The notes under the pieces: generated by a model
What the model was told of the DNA's origin: nothing
Seen by the model: only the letters and a program-made list of their open reading frames with translations
Databases searched by the model: none
Shown here: one piece after another, positions 8,179-18,094 of the stretch
How positions within the stretch are numbered: position 1 is the first letter of the stretch
How the letters are laid out: each line of letters starts with the position of its first letter
Translations under genes and position numbers: made by a program
From: Syntrophothermus lipocalidus DSM 12680
GTDB taxonomy: Bacteria; Bacillota; Syntrophomonadia; Syntrophomonadales; Syntrophothermaceae
NCBI RefSeq assembly: GCF_000092405.1
Contig: NC_014220.1
Coordinates: forward strand, 248,001 to 312,000
DNA length: 64,000 nucleotides
Direction: 5' to 3'

Positions 8179-9696
8179 GTGAGCGGTTGGCCGATATTGA
8201 CGACTATACTGCTGGCTCCGGTAGCCGGGGCCATCCTCATAATGCTGGTGCCGCGGGAGAAAGAAGAGCTTGCGAAAACGATAGCCGCGACAACGACTCT
8301 GGTGAGCATGGCTTTGTCCTTGTGGGTGTGGGGAACCTACGACCGGAGTACGGGCGGTTTTCAGTTTGTGGAGCACGTTCCCTGGATACCTGACCTGGGG
8401 GTAAGCTATTCCCTAGGGGTAGACGGCATCAGCGTTCCCATGCTGGTTCTTACAACCCTGATCGGGTTCAGCGCCGTCTTCGCTTCCTGGCGGGTAGCGC
8501 ACAGGGTAAAGGAGTTTTTCAGCCTCTTTCTGCTCCTTTTAACCGGGGTAATGGGTACTTTTGTAACCACTGACCTCTTCATATTTTTCCTGTTTTATGA
8601 GGTGGTGGTAATACCCATCTACCTCCTCATCATCATGTACGGCAGCAGCAAGCGGGTGACGAAGGAATACGCCGGGATGAAGCTGACCATTTACCTGCTC
8701 GTGGGCAGTGCCTTTCTCCTGGTAGGCATGATTTCCCTTTTCGTGAAGTCCGGTGAAATCTTGGGTTACCCGAGTATGGACGTTTTGACCCTGGCTGCTC
8801 TCGATTTTCCGGTCGGGTTTCAGGTGTTTGTTTTTGCCCTGATGGCTTTCGGGTTCGGAACCCTGCTCTCCATGTTCCCGTTTCACGCCTGGTCACCTGA
8901 CGGGTACGCTGGGGCTCCGACTGCTGTCAGCATGGTTCATGCTGGGGTTTTGAAAAAAATAGGGGGTTACGCTCTCATCCGGTTCGGGATTTGGCTCCTG
9001 CCGCAGGGAGCAGCTTACGTCGCGCCCCTCATCGCCGTCCTGGCTATTGGCAACGTGGTATACGCGGCCTTCATCTGCCTGGCCCAAAAAGACCTGAAGT
9101 ACATCGTGGGTTATTCCAGCGTGAGCCACATGGGTTACGTGCTCCTGGGCTTGGCGGCCTTGAACCTGGTAAGCGTGAACGGAGCGGTAATGATGATGTT
9201 CGGCCACGGGGTTATGGCTGCGCTCTTCTTCGCCATGGTCGGGAACCTTTACGACAAGAGCCATACCCGGAACGTTGACGATTTCGGAGGCCTGGCCCAC
9301 CGGATGCCGCGCTTGGCTTTCGGGTTCATGTTGGCCGGGCTCGCTTCGCTGGGACTGCCGGGCCTGGTAAACTTCATCGGAGAGTTCACGATTTTCGTCG
9401 GGAGTTTTGGGGTTTACCGGGTGTTCACCGTTCTAGCCGTATCGGGTATCATTCTCACTGCCCTCTATGTCTTGCGGGCTCTCGGTAATATACTTTTCGG
9501 GCCTTTGCGAGAGGAATGGTCTCACTTGGAAGACTTAAAAGGGGTGGAGATGGTGCCCTTGGTGGTTCTAGGAGCGGCCATTATCGTCGGTGGGCTGGCG
9601 CCGTTTAGCTTGATGGACATAATCAACCTGGGAGTGGGAGACATCGTGGCCCACATCGGACCGCTGCAGTTAGGAGGGATAGGATGGTTCCGCTAG
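8179..9696 (+). CDS. nuoM: NADH-quinone oxidoreductase subunit M
   Basis: Antiporter-like membrane subunit of 505 residues with about 14 helices. The conserved FFLFYEVVVIPIYLLI helix with its buried glutamate and the FPFHAWSPDGYAGAPTAVSMVHAGVLKKIGGY segment with the channel lysines identify NuoM. The GTG at 8179 has a perfect AAGGAGG (8164-8170) in front. The 3' end overlaps nuoN by 13 bases. Confidence 0.95.
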   Translation: MSGWPILTTILLAPVAGAILIMLVPREKEELAKTIAATTTLVSMALSLWVWGTYDRSTGGFQFVEHVPWIPDLGVSYSLGVDGISVPMLVLTTLIGFSAVFASWRVAHRVKEFFSLFLLLLTGVMGTFVTTDLFIFFLFYEVVVIPIYLLIIMYGSSKRVTKEYAGMKLTIYLLVGSAFLLVGMISLFVKSGEILGYPSMDVLTLAALDFPVGFQVFVFALMAFGFGTLLSMFPFHAWSPDGYAGAPTAVSMVHAGVLKKIGGYALIRFGIWLLPQGAAYVAPLIAVLAIGNVVYAAFICLAQKDLKYIVGYSSVSHMGYVLLGLAALNLVSVNGAVMMMFGHGVMAALFFAMVGNLYDKSHTRNVDDFGGLAHRMPRLAFGFMLAGLASLGLPGLVNFIGEFTIFVGSFGVYRVFTVLAVSGIILTALYVLRALGNILFGPLREEWSHLEDLKGVEMVPLVVLGAAIIVGGLAPFSLMDIINLGVGDIVAHIGPLQLGGIGWFR

Positions 9697-11084
9697 AGTT
9701 GCTGTCAACCGAGATCGGTCTGGTTGTCTTGGGCTTGATACTGCTGGGGTGGGGAGTGTTGGTTCCCGTAAGGGCGAGGAGGGTTCAGGGAGTGATAACC
9801 TCTGTAGCCCTGGGAGCCATCCTGGCGATGACGCTTCATCTTTATCGAGGGGATACCGTCCTGTTCGGTGGTATATACCATCTAGATGCCTGGAGCACCT
9901 TTTTCAAGACCCTGTTCCTGATAGCGGGAATACTGGTGGTTCTGAGCTCAGACTTGTATGCCCGCCGGTTTGGGCGGCGCACAGACGAGTTCTACGGGCT
10001 TATGGTCCTGGCGCTTCTAGGAATGACGGTCATGGTGACCGCGGGAGAACTCCTCACCCTTTATGTGGGGATGGAACTGATGACCATAAGTTTTTACATC
10101 CTGGCAGCGTATTGTGTTCGGGATGAGCGTTCAGGAGAGGCGGGTTTGAAATACTTAATCCTGGGGGCGGTTTCATCAGCGGTCATGCTCTTCGGTATAA
10201 GCCTTGTGTATGCCGTGACCGGCAGTACAGTACTTGCGGAGATCGCCGCGAATCTCCTTACCCAACCGGTACTGGCGGCAGGGGTGCTGCTTATCTTGGC
10301 CGGATTCGGCTTTAAACTGGCCCTGGTGCCGTTTCACATGTGGGCTCCAGACATTTACCAGGGCTCGCCTATCACCGTAACCGCTTTTTTGGCCGTGGGA
10401 TCGAAGGCGGCGGCCCTGGGCGCGATGTTAAGGGTTTTCACGACCGCCTTGCCTGAGACGGCGGTAGACTGGCGGCTGGTGGTAGCTGTACTGGCCGGCT
10501 TGACCATGGTAGTCGGCAATCTGATTGCCTTGGTACAGGTTGACATCAAGCGGCTGCTCGCGTATTCCAGTATCGCGCAGGCAGGGTATATGCTGACCGG
10601 ACTTGCGGCTATGAACGATTACGGGCTAAAAGGAGCGGCCTTCTATGCCATGATTTACGTCTTCGCCAACGTCGGCGCTTTTGCGGTGGCGACTGCTGTT
10701 GAGGTTGATACCGGCAGCACCGAGATCAAGGCCATGAACGGCTTGGCCGAGCGTTCGCCGTTCATGGCGGCGGTGATGACGGTTTGTCTCTTGTCCCTGG
10801 CCGGGATTCCTCCCCTGGCAGGCTTTGTCGGTAAATTTTACCTGTTCACGGGTGCGGTGCAAGCAGGGTGGTTGTGGCTGGCGTTTGTTGGCCTTGTCAT
10901 GAGCATGGTTTCCGTTTACTACTACCTGTCGGTGGCTAAAGCCATGTATATCGGTGAGGCAGGGACAGTCACCAGGTTGAACCCGGGAACGGCCACAGGC
11001 CTGACCCTCTGGGTGTGCCTCGTGGCCACCGTTCTCATCGGCATCTATCCCGCGCCGCTTTCCCTGATTACCCCGCTTCCATAA
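9684..11084 (+). CDS. nuoN: NADH-quinone oxidoreductase subunit N
   Basis: Third antiporter-like subunit, 466 residues, about 14 helices. Signatures include LLTLYVGMELMTISFYILAAY with the conserved glutamate and GFKLALVPFHMWAPDIYQGSPITVTAFLAVGSKAAAL with the lysine path. The ATG at 9684 lies inside the end of nuoM after TAGGAGGGAT. It closes the operon; no nuoE, nuoF or nuoG follows, and the next transcription unit has its own promoter about 140 bases downstream. Confidence 0.95.
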   Translation: MVPLELLSTEIGLVVLGLILLGWGVLVPVRARRVQGVITSVALGAILAMTLHLYRGDTVLFGGIYHLDAWSTFFKTLFLIAGILVVLSSDLYARRFGRRTDEFYGLMVLALLGMTVMVTAGELLTLYVGMELMTISFYILAAYCVRDERSGEAGLKYLILGAVSSAVMLFGISLVYAVTGSTVLAEIAANLLTQPVLAAGVLLILAGFGFKLALVPFHMWAPDIYQGSPITVTAFLAVGSKAAALGAMLRVFTTALPETAVDWRLVVAVLAGLTMVVGNLIALVQVDIKRLLAYSSIAQAGYMLTGLAAMNDYGLKGAAFYAMIYVFANVGAFAVATAVEVDTGSTEIKAMNGLAERSPFMAAVMTVCLLSLAGIPPLAGFVGKFYLFTGAVQAGWLWLAFVGLVMSMVSVYYYLSVAKAMYIGEAGTVTRLNPGTATGLTLWVCLVATVLIGIYPAPLSLITPLP

Positions 11085-11220
11085 CACAATTGTGTCTGAA
11101 TTCAATCAGCGAACGGTTTCTGCATTTGAAAATTAAGTCTTGAAAAGAGTAGTGGCGAAAACAATGCTTGTGAAATATGTAACACTGATTTTGCGCCGGG
11201 AGGAAAAGAAGACTTTGTTC

Positions 11221-11249
11221 TTGACACGAGGAACGGGTACCAGTACAAT
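11221..11249 (+). promoter_or_regulatory. Strong sigma-A promoter of the cobT leader
   Basis: TTGACA (11221-11226), exactly 17 bases, then TACAAT (11244-11249): a near-consensus vegetative promoter. The expected start of transcription near 11256 lies just before the cobalamin riboswitch. The stretch from the end of nuoN to here (11085-11220) shows nothing else recognisable. Confidence 0.85.
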
Positions 11250-11278
11250 TTGAAATCAAAGAGCATAGTAGCAATCTC

Positions 11279-11460
11279 AGCCAGGTGCCCCTTAGGGGAT
11301 AATAGGGAATCGGGTGAAAAGCCCGAGCGGTCCCGCCACTGTGACCGGGGAGCGAGCCTGCGATTGGCCACTGTTTCTCAACCCGAGAGACGTCTCGGGA
11401 AAGGGGGATGGGAAGGCGCAGGTAGCGGTGATCCGGGAGCCAGGAGACCTGCCTGGTATG
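11279..11460 (+). promoter_or_regulatory. Cobalamin riboswitch
   Basis: The conserved elements come in order: AGGTGCCCC, the GGGAATCGGGTGAAAAGCCCG arm (11306-11326), GAGCGGTCCCGCCACTGTGA with the core GACCGGGGAGC, and the B12 box AGCCAGGAGACCTGCC at 11438-11453. Binding of adenosyl- or related cobalamin to this leader normally lowers expression of the gene behind it, here cobT. Confidence 0.95.
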
Positions 11461-11510
11461 AGCTCTTCGTCTTCTCGCGGTGAGGAAGACGACGTGCTCG
11501 AGGACGATGG

Positions 11511-11546
11511 TAAAGTTCTCGGCTTAAGCCGGGGACTTTTTTATTT
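11511..11546 (+). terminator. Intrinsic terminator, expression platform of the riboswitch
   Basis: AAAGTTCTCGGC, loop TTAA, GCCGGGGACTTT followed by a T-rich run. A second hairpin with CGTCTTC/GAAGACG arms lies just before it at 11468-11491. Together they form the likely ligand-controlled attenuator. From here to the cobT start there are a further 190 bases without a recognisable element. Confidence 0.85.
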
Positions 11547-11737
11547 TGGCTGATTTGTTTAAGGGGGAGGGGGTAGATGATCTTGTTACTGGGGGTATTT
11601 TGATAGCTTGGGCCGGGCCGGGTTTGTGTCGTGGCATGTCACATTGGCAGAGGTACTGGACACACGGCTGAAGTGGTACTCATGTTGAGGACAGTTGGAA
11701 GGTCGCTATTAGCGAGAACCAAGGAGGGGGAATTACT

Positions 11738-12865
11738 GTGGTTTTAACTCTGGACAAGGTTATTCAAGGCATCGAACCGTTGAAGGATGAATGGCGCAAA
11801 AAGGCGCGGAGTCATATCGACAACTTGACCATGCCCCGCGGGAGCCTGGGGGAAGTTCTAGTCATTGCCGAACGCCTGGCAGCCATTAAAGAGACCCTAA
11901 AACCGAGCGTTAACCGTAAAGCTATTGTTACCATGGCCGGAGACCATGGCGTAGTGGAAGAAGGCGTCAGTGCCTATCCTCAAGAAGTGACACCGCAGAT
12001 GGTCGCCAACTTCGTAGCCGGGGGAGCGGCTATAAACGTGCTGGCTTCGGTAGCAGGTGCCAGGGTTATAGTAGTCGATATGGGGGTGGCCCAGGATCTC
12101 GGCGAACTCGTGCAGCAGGGGGAGATCCTTTCGTACAAGGTAGACTACGGGACTAAAAATATGTGCAAAGGACCGGCCATGACCAGAGAGCAGGCTGTTC
12201 AATCCCTAGAGGCCGGCATCCGCATCGCGGGCCATCTGGTCGAAGAAGGAGTGGACCTTCTCGGCACCGGGGATATGGGTATAGGAAATACGACTCCGAG
12301 CAGCGCGATACTGGCTGCTCTTTCGGGGCTTTCCGTGGCTGAGATTACGGGTCGGGGCACCGGAGTGGATGATGTTGGATTGAGCAAGAAAATCCAGGCC
12401 ATCAAGAAAGCGCTCGAGATAAATAAGCCGGATCCAAACGATGCGGTGGATGTGCTGGCTAAGGTAGGCGGGTTTGAAATCGGCGGTATTGCCGGGCTGA
12501 TCCTGGGGGCGGCTTACTGCCGGGTGCCGGTCGTCGTAGACGGGCTTATATCTACGGCCGGCGCTCTTCTGGCCCACGCGCTGGCACCGGCTAGCGCAGA
12601 CTACATGTTTGCCGGACACGTTTCGCGCGAGCCCGGGCACAGGCACATGCTGAGACGCCTCGGTCTGCGCCCGTTACTTGACCTCGACCTGCGTCTGGGA
12701 GAAGGCACGGGTGCCGCCCTGGCTATGCCTATCATCGAAGGGGCTGCCCAAGTGATAGGGAAAATGGCTACCTTCGAACAGGCCAGCGTTTCCCGGAGCG
12801 TGGAAGAGCGCCAGAGCGAGCAGGATTTAATAGGAGAGGGAACTAAGGCAGTCTCTATTCCATGA
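11738..12865 (+). CDS. cobT: Nicotinate-nucleotide--dimethylbenzimidazole phosphoribosyltransferase
   Basis: Makes alpha-ribazole phosphate from nicotinate mononucleotide and dimethylbenzimidazole (or another lower base) for the nucleotide loop of cobamides. 375 residues, slightly longer than the usual 350. Family hallmarks: NLTMPRGSLGEVLVIAERLA at the N-terminus, TMAGDHGVVEEGVSAYPQEVT, GTGDMGIGNTTPSSAILAA, and LDLDLRLGEGTGAALAMPI with the catalytic glutamate. The GTG start follows AAGGAGGGGG (11721-11730). Expression is governed by the upstream cobalamin riboswitch, so the gene is probably repressed when cobamide is plentiful. It stands alone; other cobalamin genes are not in the window. Confidence 0.96.
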   Translation: MVLTLDKVIQGIEPLKDEWRKKARSHIDNLTMPRGSLGEVLVIAERLAAIKETLKPSVNRKAIVTMAGDHGVVEEGVSAYPQEVTPQMVANFVAGGAAINVLASVAGARVIVVDMGVAQDLGELVQQGEILSYKVDYGTKNMCKGPAMTREQAVQSLEAGIRIAGHLVEEGVDLLGTGDMGIGNTTPSSAILAALSGLSVAEITGRGTGVDDVGLSKKIQAIKKALEINKPDPNDAVDVLAKVGGFEIGGIAGLILGAAYCRVPVVVDGLISTAGALLAHALAPASADYMFAGHVSREPGHRHMLRRLGLRPLLDLDLRLGEGTGAALAMPIIEGAAQVIGKMATFEQASVSRSVEERQSEQDLIGEGTKAVSIP

Positions 12866-12998
12866 AGCCGACAAGAAAGCGTCTCAAAGGAATAAGCCTG
12901 CGTGCAGCATATTGTTTTTGCCTCCACCACAGGAAAACCGCGGTGACTGCAATAATGTTTGCCCGCAATTTTCATGGACAAAGGTTATCACATGAGCT

Positions 12999-13038
12999 AA
13001 TAAACCGACAGGAAATACCCCCTGTCGGTTTATTCGTC
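12999..13038. terminator. Bidirectional intrinsic terminator
   Basis: A perfect 14-base stem AATAAACCGACAGG / CCTGTCGGTTTATT around an 8-base loop. It has A-rich and T-rich flanks on both strands, so it can end cobT transcription from the left and galE transcription from the right. Confidence 0.85.
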
Positions 13039-13103
13039 CGTTATTCAAGCTAGTATTCACTTAGCCATGGGGCCAAATAAAGTTAATTTGGGTTAATCAG
13101 GTC

Positions 13104-14096
<993 letters not shown>

Positions 14097-14171
14097 CTAC
14101 CACTCCTTACCAGAATAGTTCTGCTCAGTGCTTACACACTACGACGTAGAAACCCGTTATCTTGCCGGTTA

Positions 14172-15317
14172 TTAATCTTTCTTGATGGGTTCGGCTTCTG
14201 CCACCGGTGGCCGCATCGGAGTAACGGTTGCCGGCGTTTCAAAGTAAAGGCTACGGCTGGGGAAGGCCACGCTAAGGCCTTGTTCCTCCATAAGAGCCAT
14301 TATTTCGAGGTTGATATCCTCTCTTACCCGAGCGTAATCGGCCAAAGCCGTTGGCTTCACGAAGAACTGTATTAAGATGTCGAGGCTGCTTTCTCCGAAA
14401 CCGTCGAAGCGCACCACTATCGTTTCTTGGTCAACCTCAGGGTGGGATGTGAGCAGTCTTTCAACAGCCGAAACAAACTCCCGGATCTGGGTACGAGAGG
14501 TGCCGTAGGTCAGCCCCAGCTTGAACATGACTCGCCGCTTGCCCATGCGGGACCAGTTGGTTATCGGTTCGGATGCCAGGGTTGAATTAGGCACTGTCAC
14601 CAGGGCCTGGGTGAAGGTCCGGACCTTGGTGCTGCGAAAGCTTATGTCTTCGACCGTGCCTTCAACGCTGGGGGTTTGGATCCAGTCACCGATGGAGAAG
14701 GGTTTGTCAGTGATTATGACGATTCCGCCGAAAACGTTGGCTAAAGCATCTTTTGCCGCCAGGGAGATTGCTAGTCCGCCCAATCCCAGCCCGGCTATCA
14801 GCCCGTCTATTTTATAGTCCCATTCCTGGGCGATGACGGTTACGGCCAGGGCGATTATGACGAATTTGAGCACCTTGGAGAGAAAAGGAACCAGTATCTT
14901 GTCAACCTTGGCCCCAAACAGCTCTTCGTATTCTTCGCTCAAGGCCTCGAAACTGCCAGCGAAGTTGTACAAACCGGCGCTGATCAGGAGAATAACACCG
15001 GTTCGAAACACGTTGGAAATAAAAGCGTCAGCCGCAGGTTTCAAGGAAAGGTAATTCAAGGCCAGGTAGAGGCCCAGAAGGGCAAAAAACCACTCCAGGG
15101 GCTTGGTAAATGCTTCGATTAGGTGATTGTCCAAGCTGGTTTTGGTTCGGGAGGCCATCTTGTAGCAGACAGCAGTAATGAGGCGGGTCAGAAGCCTACG
15201 CAGAACCCAAAACCCGATGAGGAGGGTTCCAGCTACGCCGATAGTTATCCAGCCTTGTTTGCTTGTGGCCTGGACCATGGCACTTGCTACTCCAACTGTC
15301 CTTTCGAAAAAACCCAC
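14172..15317 (-). CDS. Mechanosensitive ion channel, MscS family
   Basis: Membrane channel that opens under membrane tension and protects against osmotic downshock. About 381 residues: one helix near the start, two or three more by residue 165, then the pore-lining helix GLGLGGLAISLAAKDALANVFGG and the cytoplasmic beta domain (FSIGDWIQTPSVEGTVEDISFRSTKVRT, VPNSTLASEPITNWSRM). The size and the extra N-terminal helices fit the YnaI/YbdG type. The GTG at 15317 is preferred since AAGAGGAGAT precedes it; the frame is open to a TTG at 15344 but lacks a ribosome site there. The C-terminal tail is charged and Pro-rich. Confidence 0.9.
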   Translation of the reverse strand: MGFFERTVGVASAMVQATSKQGWITIGVAGTLLIGFWVLRRLLTRLITAVCYKMASRTKTSLDNHLIEAFTKPLEWFFALLGLYLALNYLSLKPAADAFISNVFRTGVILLISAGLYNFAGSFEALSEEYEELFGAKVDKILVPFLSKVLKFVIIALAVTVIAQEWDYKIDGLIAGLGLGGLAISLAAKDALANVFGGIVIITDKPFSIGDWIQTPSVEGTVEDISFRSTKVRTFTQALVTVPNSTLASEPITNWSRMGKRRVMFKLGLTYGTSRTQIREFVSAVERLLTSHPEVDQETIVVRFDGFGESSLDILIQFFVKPTALADYARVREDINLEIMALMEEQGLSVAFPSRSLYFETPATVTPMRPPVAEAEPIKKD

Positions 15318-15391
15318 GATCTCAATATCTCCTCTTCCGACCAATTTCTATGAGAACTTTAACAGATCCGGAAGGAGGAAACAAGGACGTG

Positions 15392-16474
15392 TCAGCGGCA
15401 GCGATCAGGGTGATCGCCTGGGCAAGCGTTCGCGGGCGGTACGCACTTCGAGAGTTCATCAATTCGTTGGAGAACCGAGCCTTTCCACTGCCCAGCAAGC
15501 AAACTTGGCTGGCAGTTACTGATATAAACCGGAAGTAATTCATAGTTCGGTACCCCTCGGGGGGTAAGGGTGCATTTCACTATCATGCTGGTTTTGGTTT
15601 TTTCCCGTTTAAGGTCGAAAACAAAGTTGCCCAGGCTATAGAAGATCAGACCGGACTTGTATTTTTCTATTCCATGAAGACAGTGGGGGTGGTGTCCCAG
15701 CACCAGGTCGGCGCCGCTGTCCACTGCCAGCCGGGCGGCTTCTACCTGAGATGGCGTAGGGCAATCCGTGTATTCCTGACCGAAGTGCAGGGAAACCACC
15801 ACCACGTTTGCCATTTTGCAGGCTTTGGGAATGTCTTCGACTAGGTATTTCTTTTCTAACGGAGCTATTCCGGGCTCGGTACCAGCCCGGAACAAGGAGT
15901 GCTGTTTACTCCAGATGAATGAAAAATCACAGTAGGATAAGAACGCTACTCGCAGTCCGTTCTCGGTTATTATGACCGGTCTCCTCGCTTCGGCAAGGTT
16001 GGCTCCGGCCCCGCAGTACAGGATACGATTTTGTTTGAGATTGGTAAGGGTGTCTAACAAGGCCGCTTTTCCGCAGTCACAGGCGTGGTTGTTAGCCAGT
16101 GATACGATGTCGATGCCCGCTTGCCTTAGGCCCTCTATCGCCGACGGGTTTGGTTTGAACAGGCCATACTGAGGATAATTCTTGTTCGGCAATCCCAGTG
16201 GAGATTCCAGGTTGGCAAAGGTTATATCGCCTTTGGTTAGAATGCCCGCCGTTTGGGCGAAAGGATAACCAGGTCCGAGAATTCTCATGGCCTCGGCCAC
16301 ACGCCTTCCCACCATCACGTCTCCGACCGCGACCAGCGATACTTCGTTGTTACGGGACAGGCGTGATATAAGGCTCATTCCCAAGGCAGGGTAGAGTACT
16401 CCGGTAACTAATGCGACGATGACTGCCAGCCCGAAAAGTTGCAGGTAGATTTTGGGTATGAATAACACTCTCAC
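15392..16474 (-). CDS. CapA-family metallophosphatase-like protein (membrane anchored)
   Basis: About 360 residues with one N-terminal membrane helix (roughly residues 10-32) and an outside domain of the poly-gamma-glutamate synthesis protein CapA / calcineurin-like family. Motifs: VAVGDVMVGRRV, FANLESPLG, SLANNHACDCG, VVSLHFGQEYTD and VLGHHPHCLHGIEKY with FYSLGNFVFD, matching the metal-ligand pattern (D-x..N..H..HxH). CapA proteins take part in making or exporting surface polymers, but many members are orphan. The frame is open far upstream to 16804; the GTG at 16474 is chosen because it places the anchor helix at the start and has GGAG upstream. The true start is uncertain. Confidence 0.82.
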   Translation of the reverse strand: MRVLFIPKIYLQLFGLAVIVALVTGVLYPALGMSLISRLSRNNEVSLVAVGDVMVGRRVAEAMRILGPGYPFAQTAGILTKGDITFANLESPLGLPNKNYPQYGLFKPNPSAIEGLRQAGIDIVSLANNHACDCGKAALLDTLTNLKQNRILYCGAGANLAEARRPVIITENGLRVAFLSYCDFSFIWSKQHSLFRAGTEPGIAPLEKKYLVEDIPKACKMANVVVVSLHFGQEYTDCPTPSQVEAARLAVDSGADLVLGHHPHCLHGIEKYKSGLIFYSLGNFVFDLKREKTKTSMIVKCTLTPRGVPNYELLPVYISNCQPSLLAGQWKGSVLQRIDELSKCVPPANACPGDHPDRCR

Positions 16475-16622
16475 CTTACCAACTCCGGAAACGTCTTGGT
16501 TAATTGTATTTGCCGGGAGAGGCGAGTATGAAAGCTGTTTTCTCTCACGGCGCCGTTGGATTTTCGAGGACGGTTTTTGCCTCGTTAGAGCAGATTTCTC
16601 TCTGGTGTCGATTTTTCGTGAA

Positions 16623-16633
16623 ATTTCGACAAA
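16623..16633. promoter_or_regulatory. Possible Spo0A box
   Basis: TTTCGACAAAG is the reverse complement of CTTTGTCGAAA and contains the full TGTCGAA core of the sporulation regulator Spo0A. It sits in the 286-base gap between the divergent capA-like and secretion genes. A TGTCGAT variant lies a few bases before it at 16606. The rest of the gap shows no clear promoter. Confidence 0.3.
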
Positions 16634-16760
16634 GGAACGATAAATTTGGTGTCGTAATGAATTACCGTAATGGACTGGGCGGTGTAGGAAGAGGAAGGAA
16701 CGGGTTAATTCGACTAGACCCAGGGCAATCAGGCCGTTTAGTTGTACCGGAGTGAGAAAA

Positions 16761-17972
16761 GTGGCGAAGTCGTATCGATTTCGGGCCCGGAACTGGCAAA
16801 GCAAACAGGTAACCGGGCAAATTGAGGCAGAAAGCGAAGACGTAGCAATAAGAGAGCTGACCTACCAGGGGTTATTCGTAGTGGAGTTAAAGGAGATCCG
16901 CCATCCCGAGGAATGGCTGGGGCGGCTGCCCTTAAAATTGGTAAGGACCGGGGAAATAGTACTGTTTACCCGTCAATTTGCCACCATGATAAAGTCAGGG
17001 CTGCCTCTGCTCCATTGTTTACAGGTACTGCAGTTGCAAGCTCGCAACCGGCACCTCCGCCAGGCTACGACTGGCATCATGCGGTCCGTGCGGCGGGGAT
17101 TGCCGTTATGGGAAGCTTTAGCGGAGTACCCGAGCATCTTTTCTGACTTGTACGTGCAGATGGTAAAGGCGGGGGAGACAGGGGGCAGATTGGATGAGGT
17201 CTTGGAGAGGCTGGCTGCTCATTTAGAAAAGGAACATGAAGTAAAACAGAGGATCAAGAACGCCCTTATTTACCCCTGTACAGTAGCGATTCTTACTTTG
17301 GCGGTGGTTGCTTTTCTGACCAGTTTTGTGGTCCCGGCTTTTGCCTCGGTTTTCAACGGAGCTGGTGTGAGCCTTCCGACCGCTACCCGGTTGTTGTTAG
17401 GGTTTACGAGATTGATCCGTAACCATTTCTGGGGGCTCGCCGCCTCGTTTTTGTCGGTGGCGGTGGTACTGAAAACCTGGAGCGGGACGCCGAGGGGCAG
17501 GCAGGTCTGGGACCACTTTTGCTTGCGTTTGCCCATAGTTGGGAGGCTGAGCACCAGGATAGCTTCGGCACGGTTTACTAGAATTCTAGGGCTTCTGGCA
17601 GGTTCCGGAGTGCCTGTGGTGGTTGCTTTGCCCATTGCGGGCCAGGCTGCGGGTAACCGGGTGATAGCTAGCCGCATGGAGACAGTCGTGCGCAGCATCG
17701 AACACGGTAGCAGCATGTCTCAGTCCTTGGGCCTTGCCGGGGTTTTTGAACCGATGGTGATACAGATGGTCAACGTGGGTGAGGAAACCGGGACTCTAGA
17801 CCAGATGCTCGTGAAGGTGGCCGAGTACTATGAGGGAGAAACCGGGCGAGCGGTGGACGCTCTGATTGCTCTGTTCGAGCCGGCGCTCATCCTATTTATG
17901 GCCGGGGTGGTGGGCATGGTGGTAATCGGGACTTTGCTCCCGGTGTTTGAGATGATCACGGTTGTGAAGTGA
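16761..17972 (+). CDS. Type II secretion / type IV pilus inner-membrane protein (GspF/PilC/ComGB family)
   Basis: Polytopic platform protein around which pseudopilin or competence pilin fibres are assembled, about 403 residues, the normal length. Two copies of the T2SF domain are seen: FTRQFATMIKSGLPLLHCLQVLQ with YVQMVKAGETGGRLDEVLERLA in the first half, and FTRILGLLAGSGVPVVVALPIA with VIQMVNVGEETGTLDQMLVKVAEYYE in the second, each followed by long hydrophobic helices. The GTG at 16761 has GGAG (16749-16752) at normal distance; the GTG at 16752 would overlap it. Three prepilin genes follow in the same direction, but no GspE/ComGA ATPase or prepilin peptidase is nearby. Confidence 0.92.
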   Translation: MAKSYRFRARNWQSKQVTGQIEAESEDVAIRELTYQGLFVVELKEIRHPEEWLGRLPLKLVRTGEIVLFTRQFATMIKSGLPLLHCLQVLQLQARNRHLRQATTGIMRSVRRGLPLWEALAEYPSIFSDLYVQMVKAGETGGRLDEVLERLAAHLEKEHEVKQRIKNALIYPCTVAILTLAVVAFLTSFVVPAFASVFNGAGVSLPTATRLLLGFTRLIRNHFWGLAASFLSVAVVLKTWSGTPRGRQVWDHFCLRLPIVGRLSTRIASARFTRILGLLAGSGVPVVVALPIAGQAAGNRVIASRMETVVRSIEHGSSMSQSLGLAGVFEPMVIQMVNVGEETGTLDQMLVKVAEYYEGETGRAVDALIALFEPALILFMAGVVGMVVIGTLLPVFEMITVVK

Positions 17973-18094
17973 GAAACGGGCGGCCCGGATTTACGATGTT
18001 TTGAAGGATAGAGGTTAAGGCGCAAAAGGTGCGGCCTAAGGATTCTGGCCCGATCCACAAAGGTGAATAAAGACAGTGGAAGGAGCGGGGAAGT

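Noticed and set aside
12862-13053. Small plus-strand frame starting in the cobT stop codon
   Set aside because: Composition unlike coding DNA, no homology, and it runs through the terminator hairpin at 12999.
16475-16804. N-terminal extension of the CapA-like protein (110 extra residues)
   Set aside because: No ribosome site, overlaps the divergent gene, and the anchor helix would no longer be near the start.
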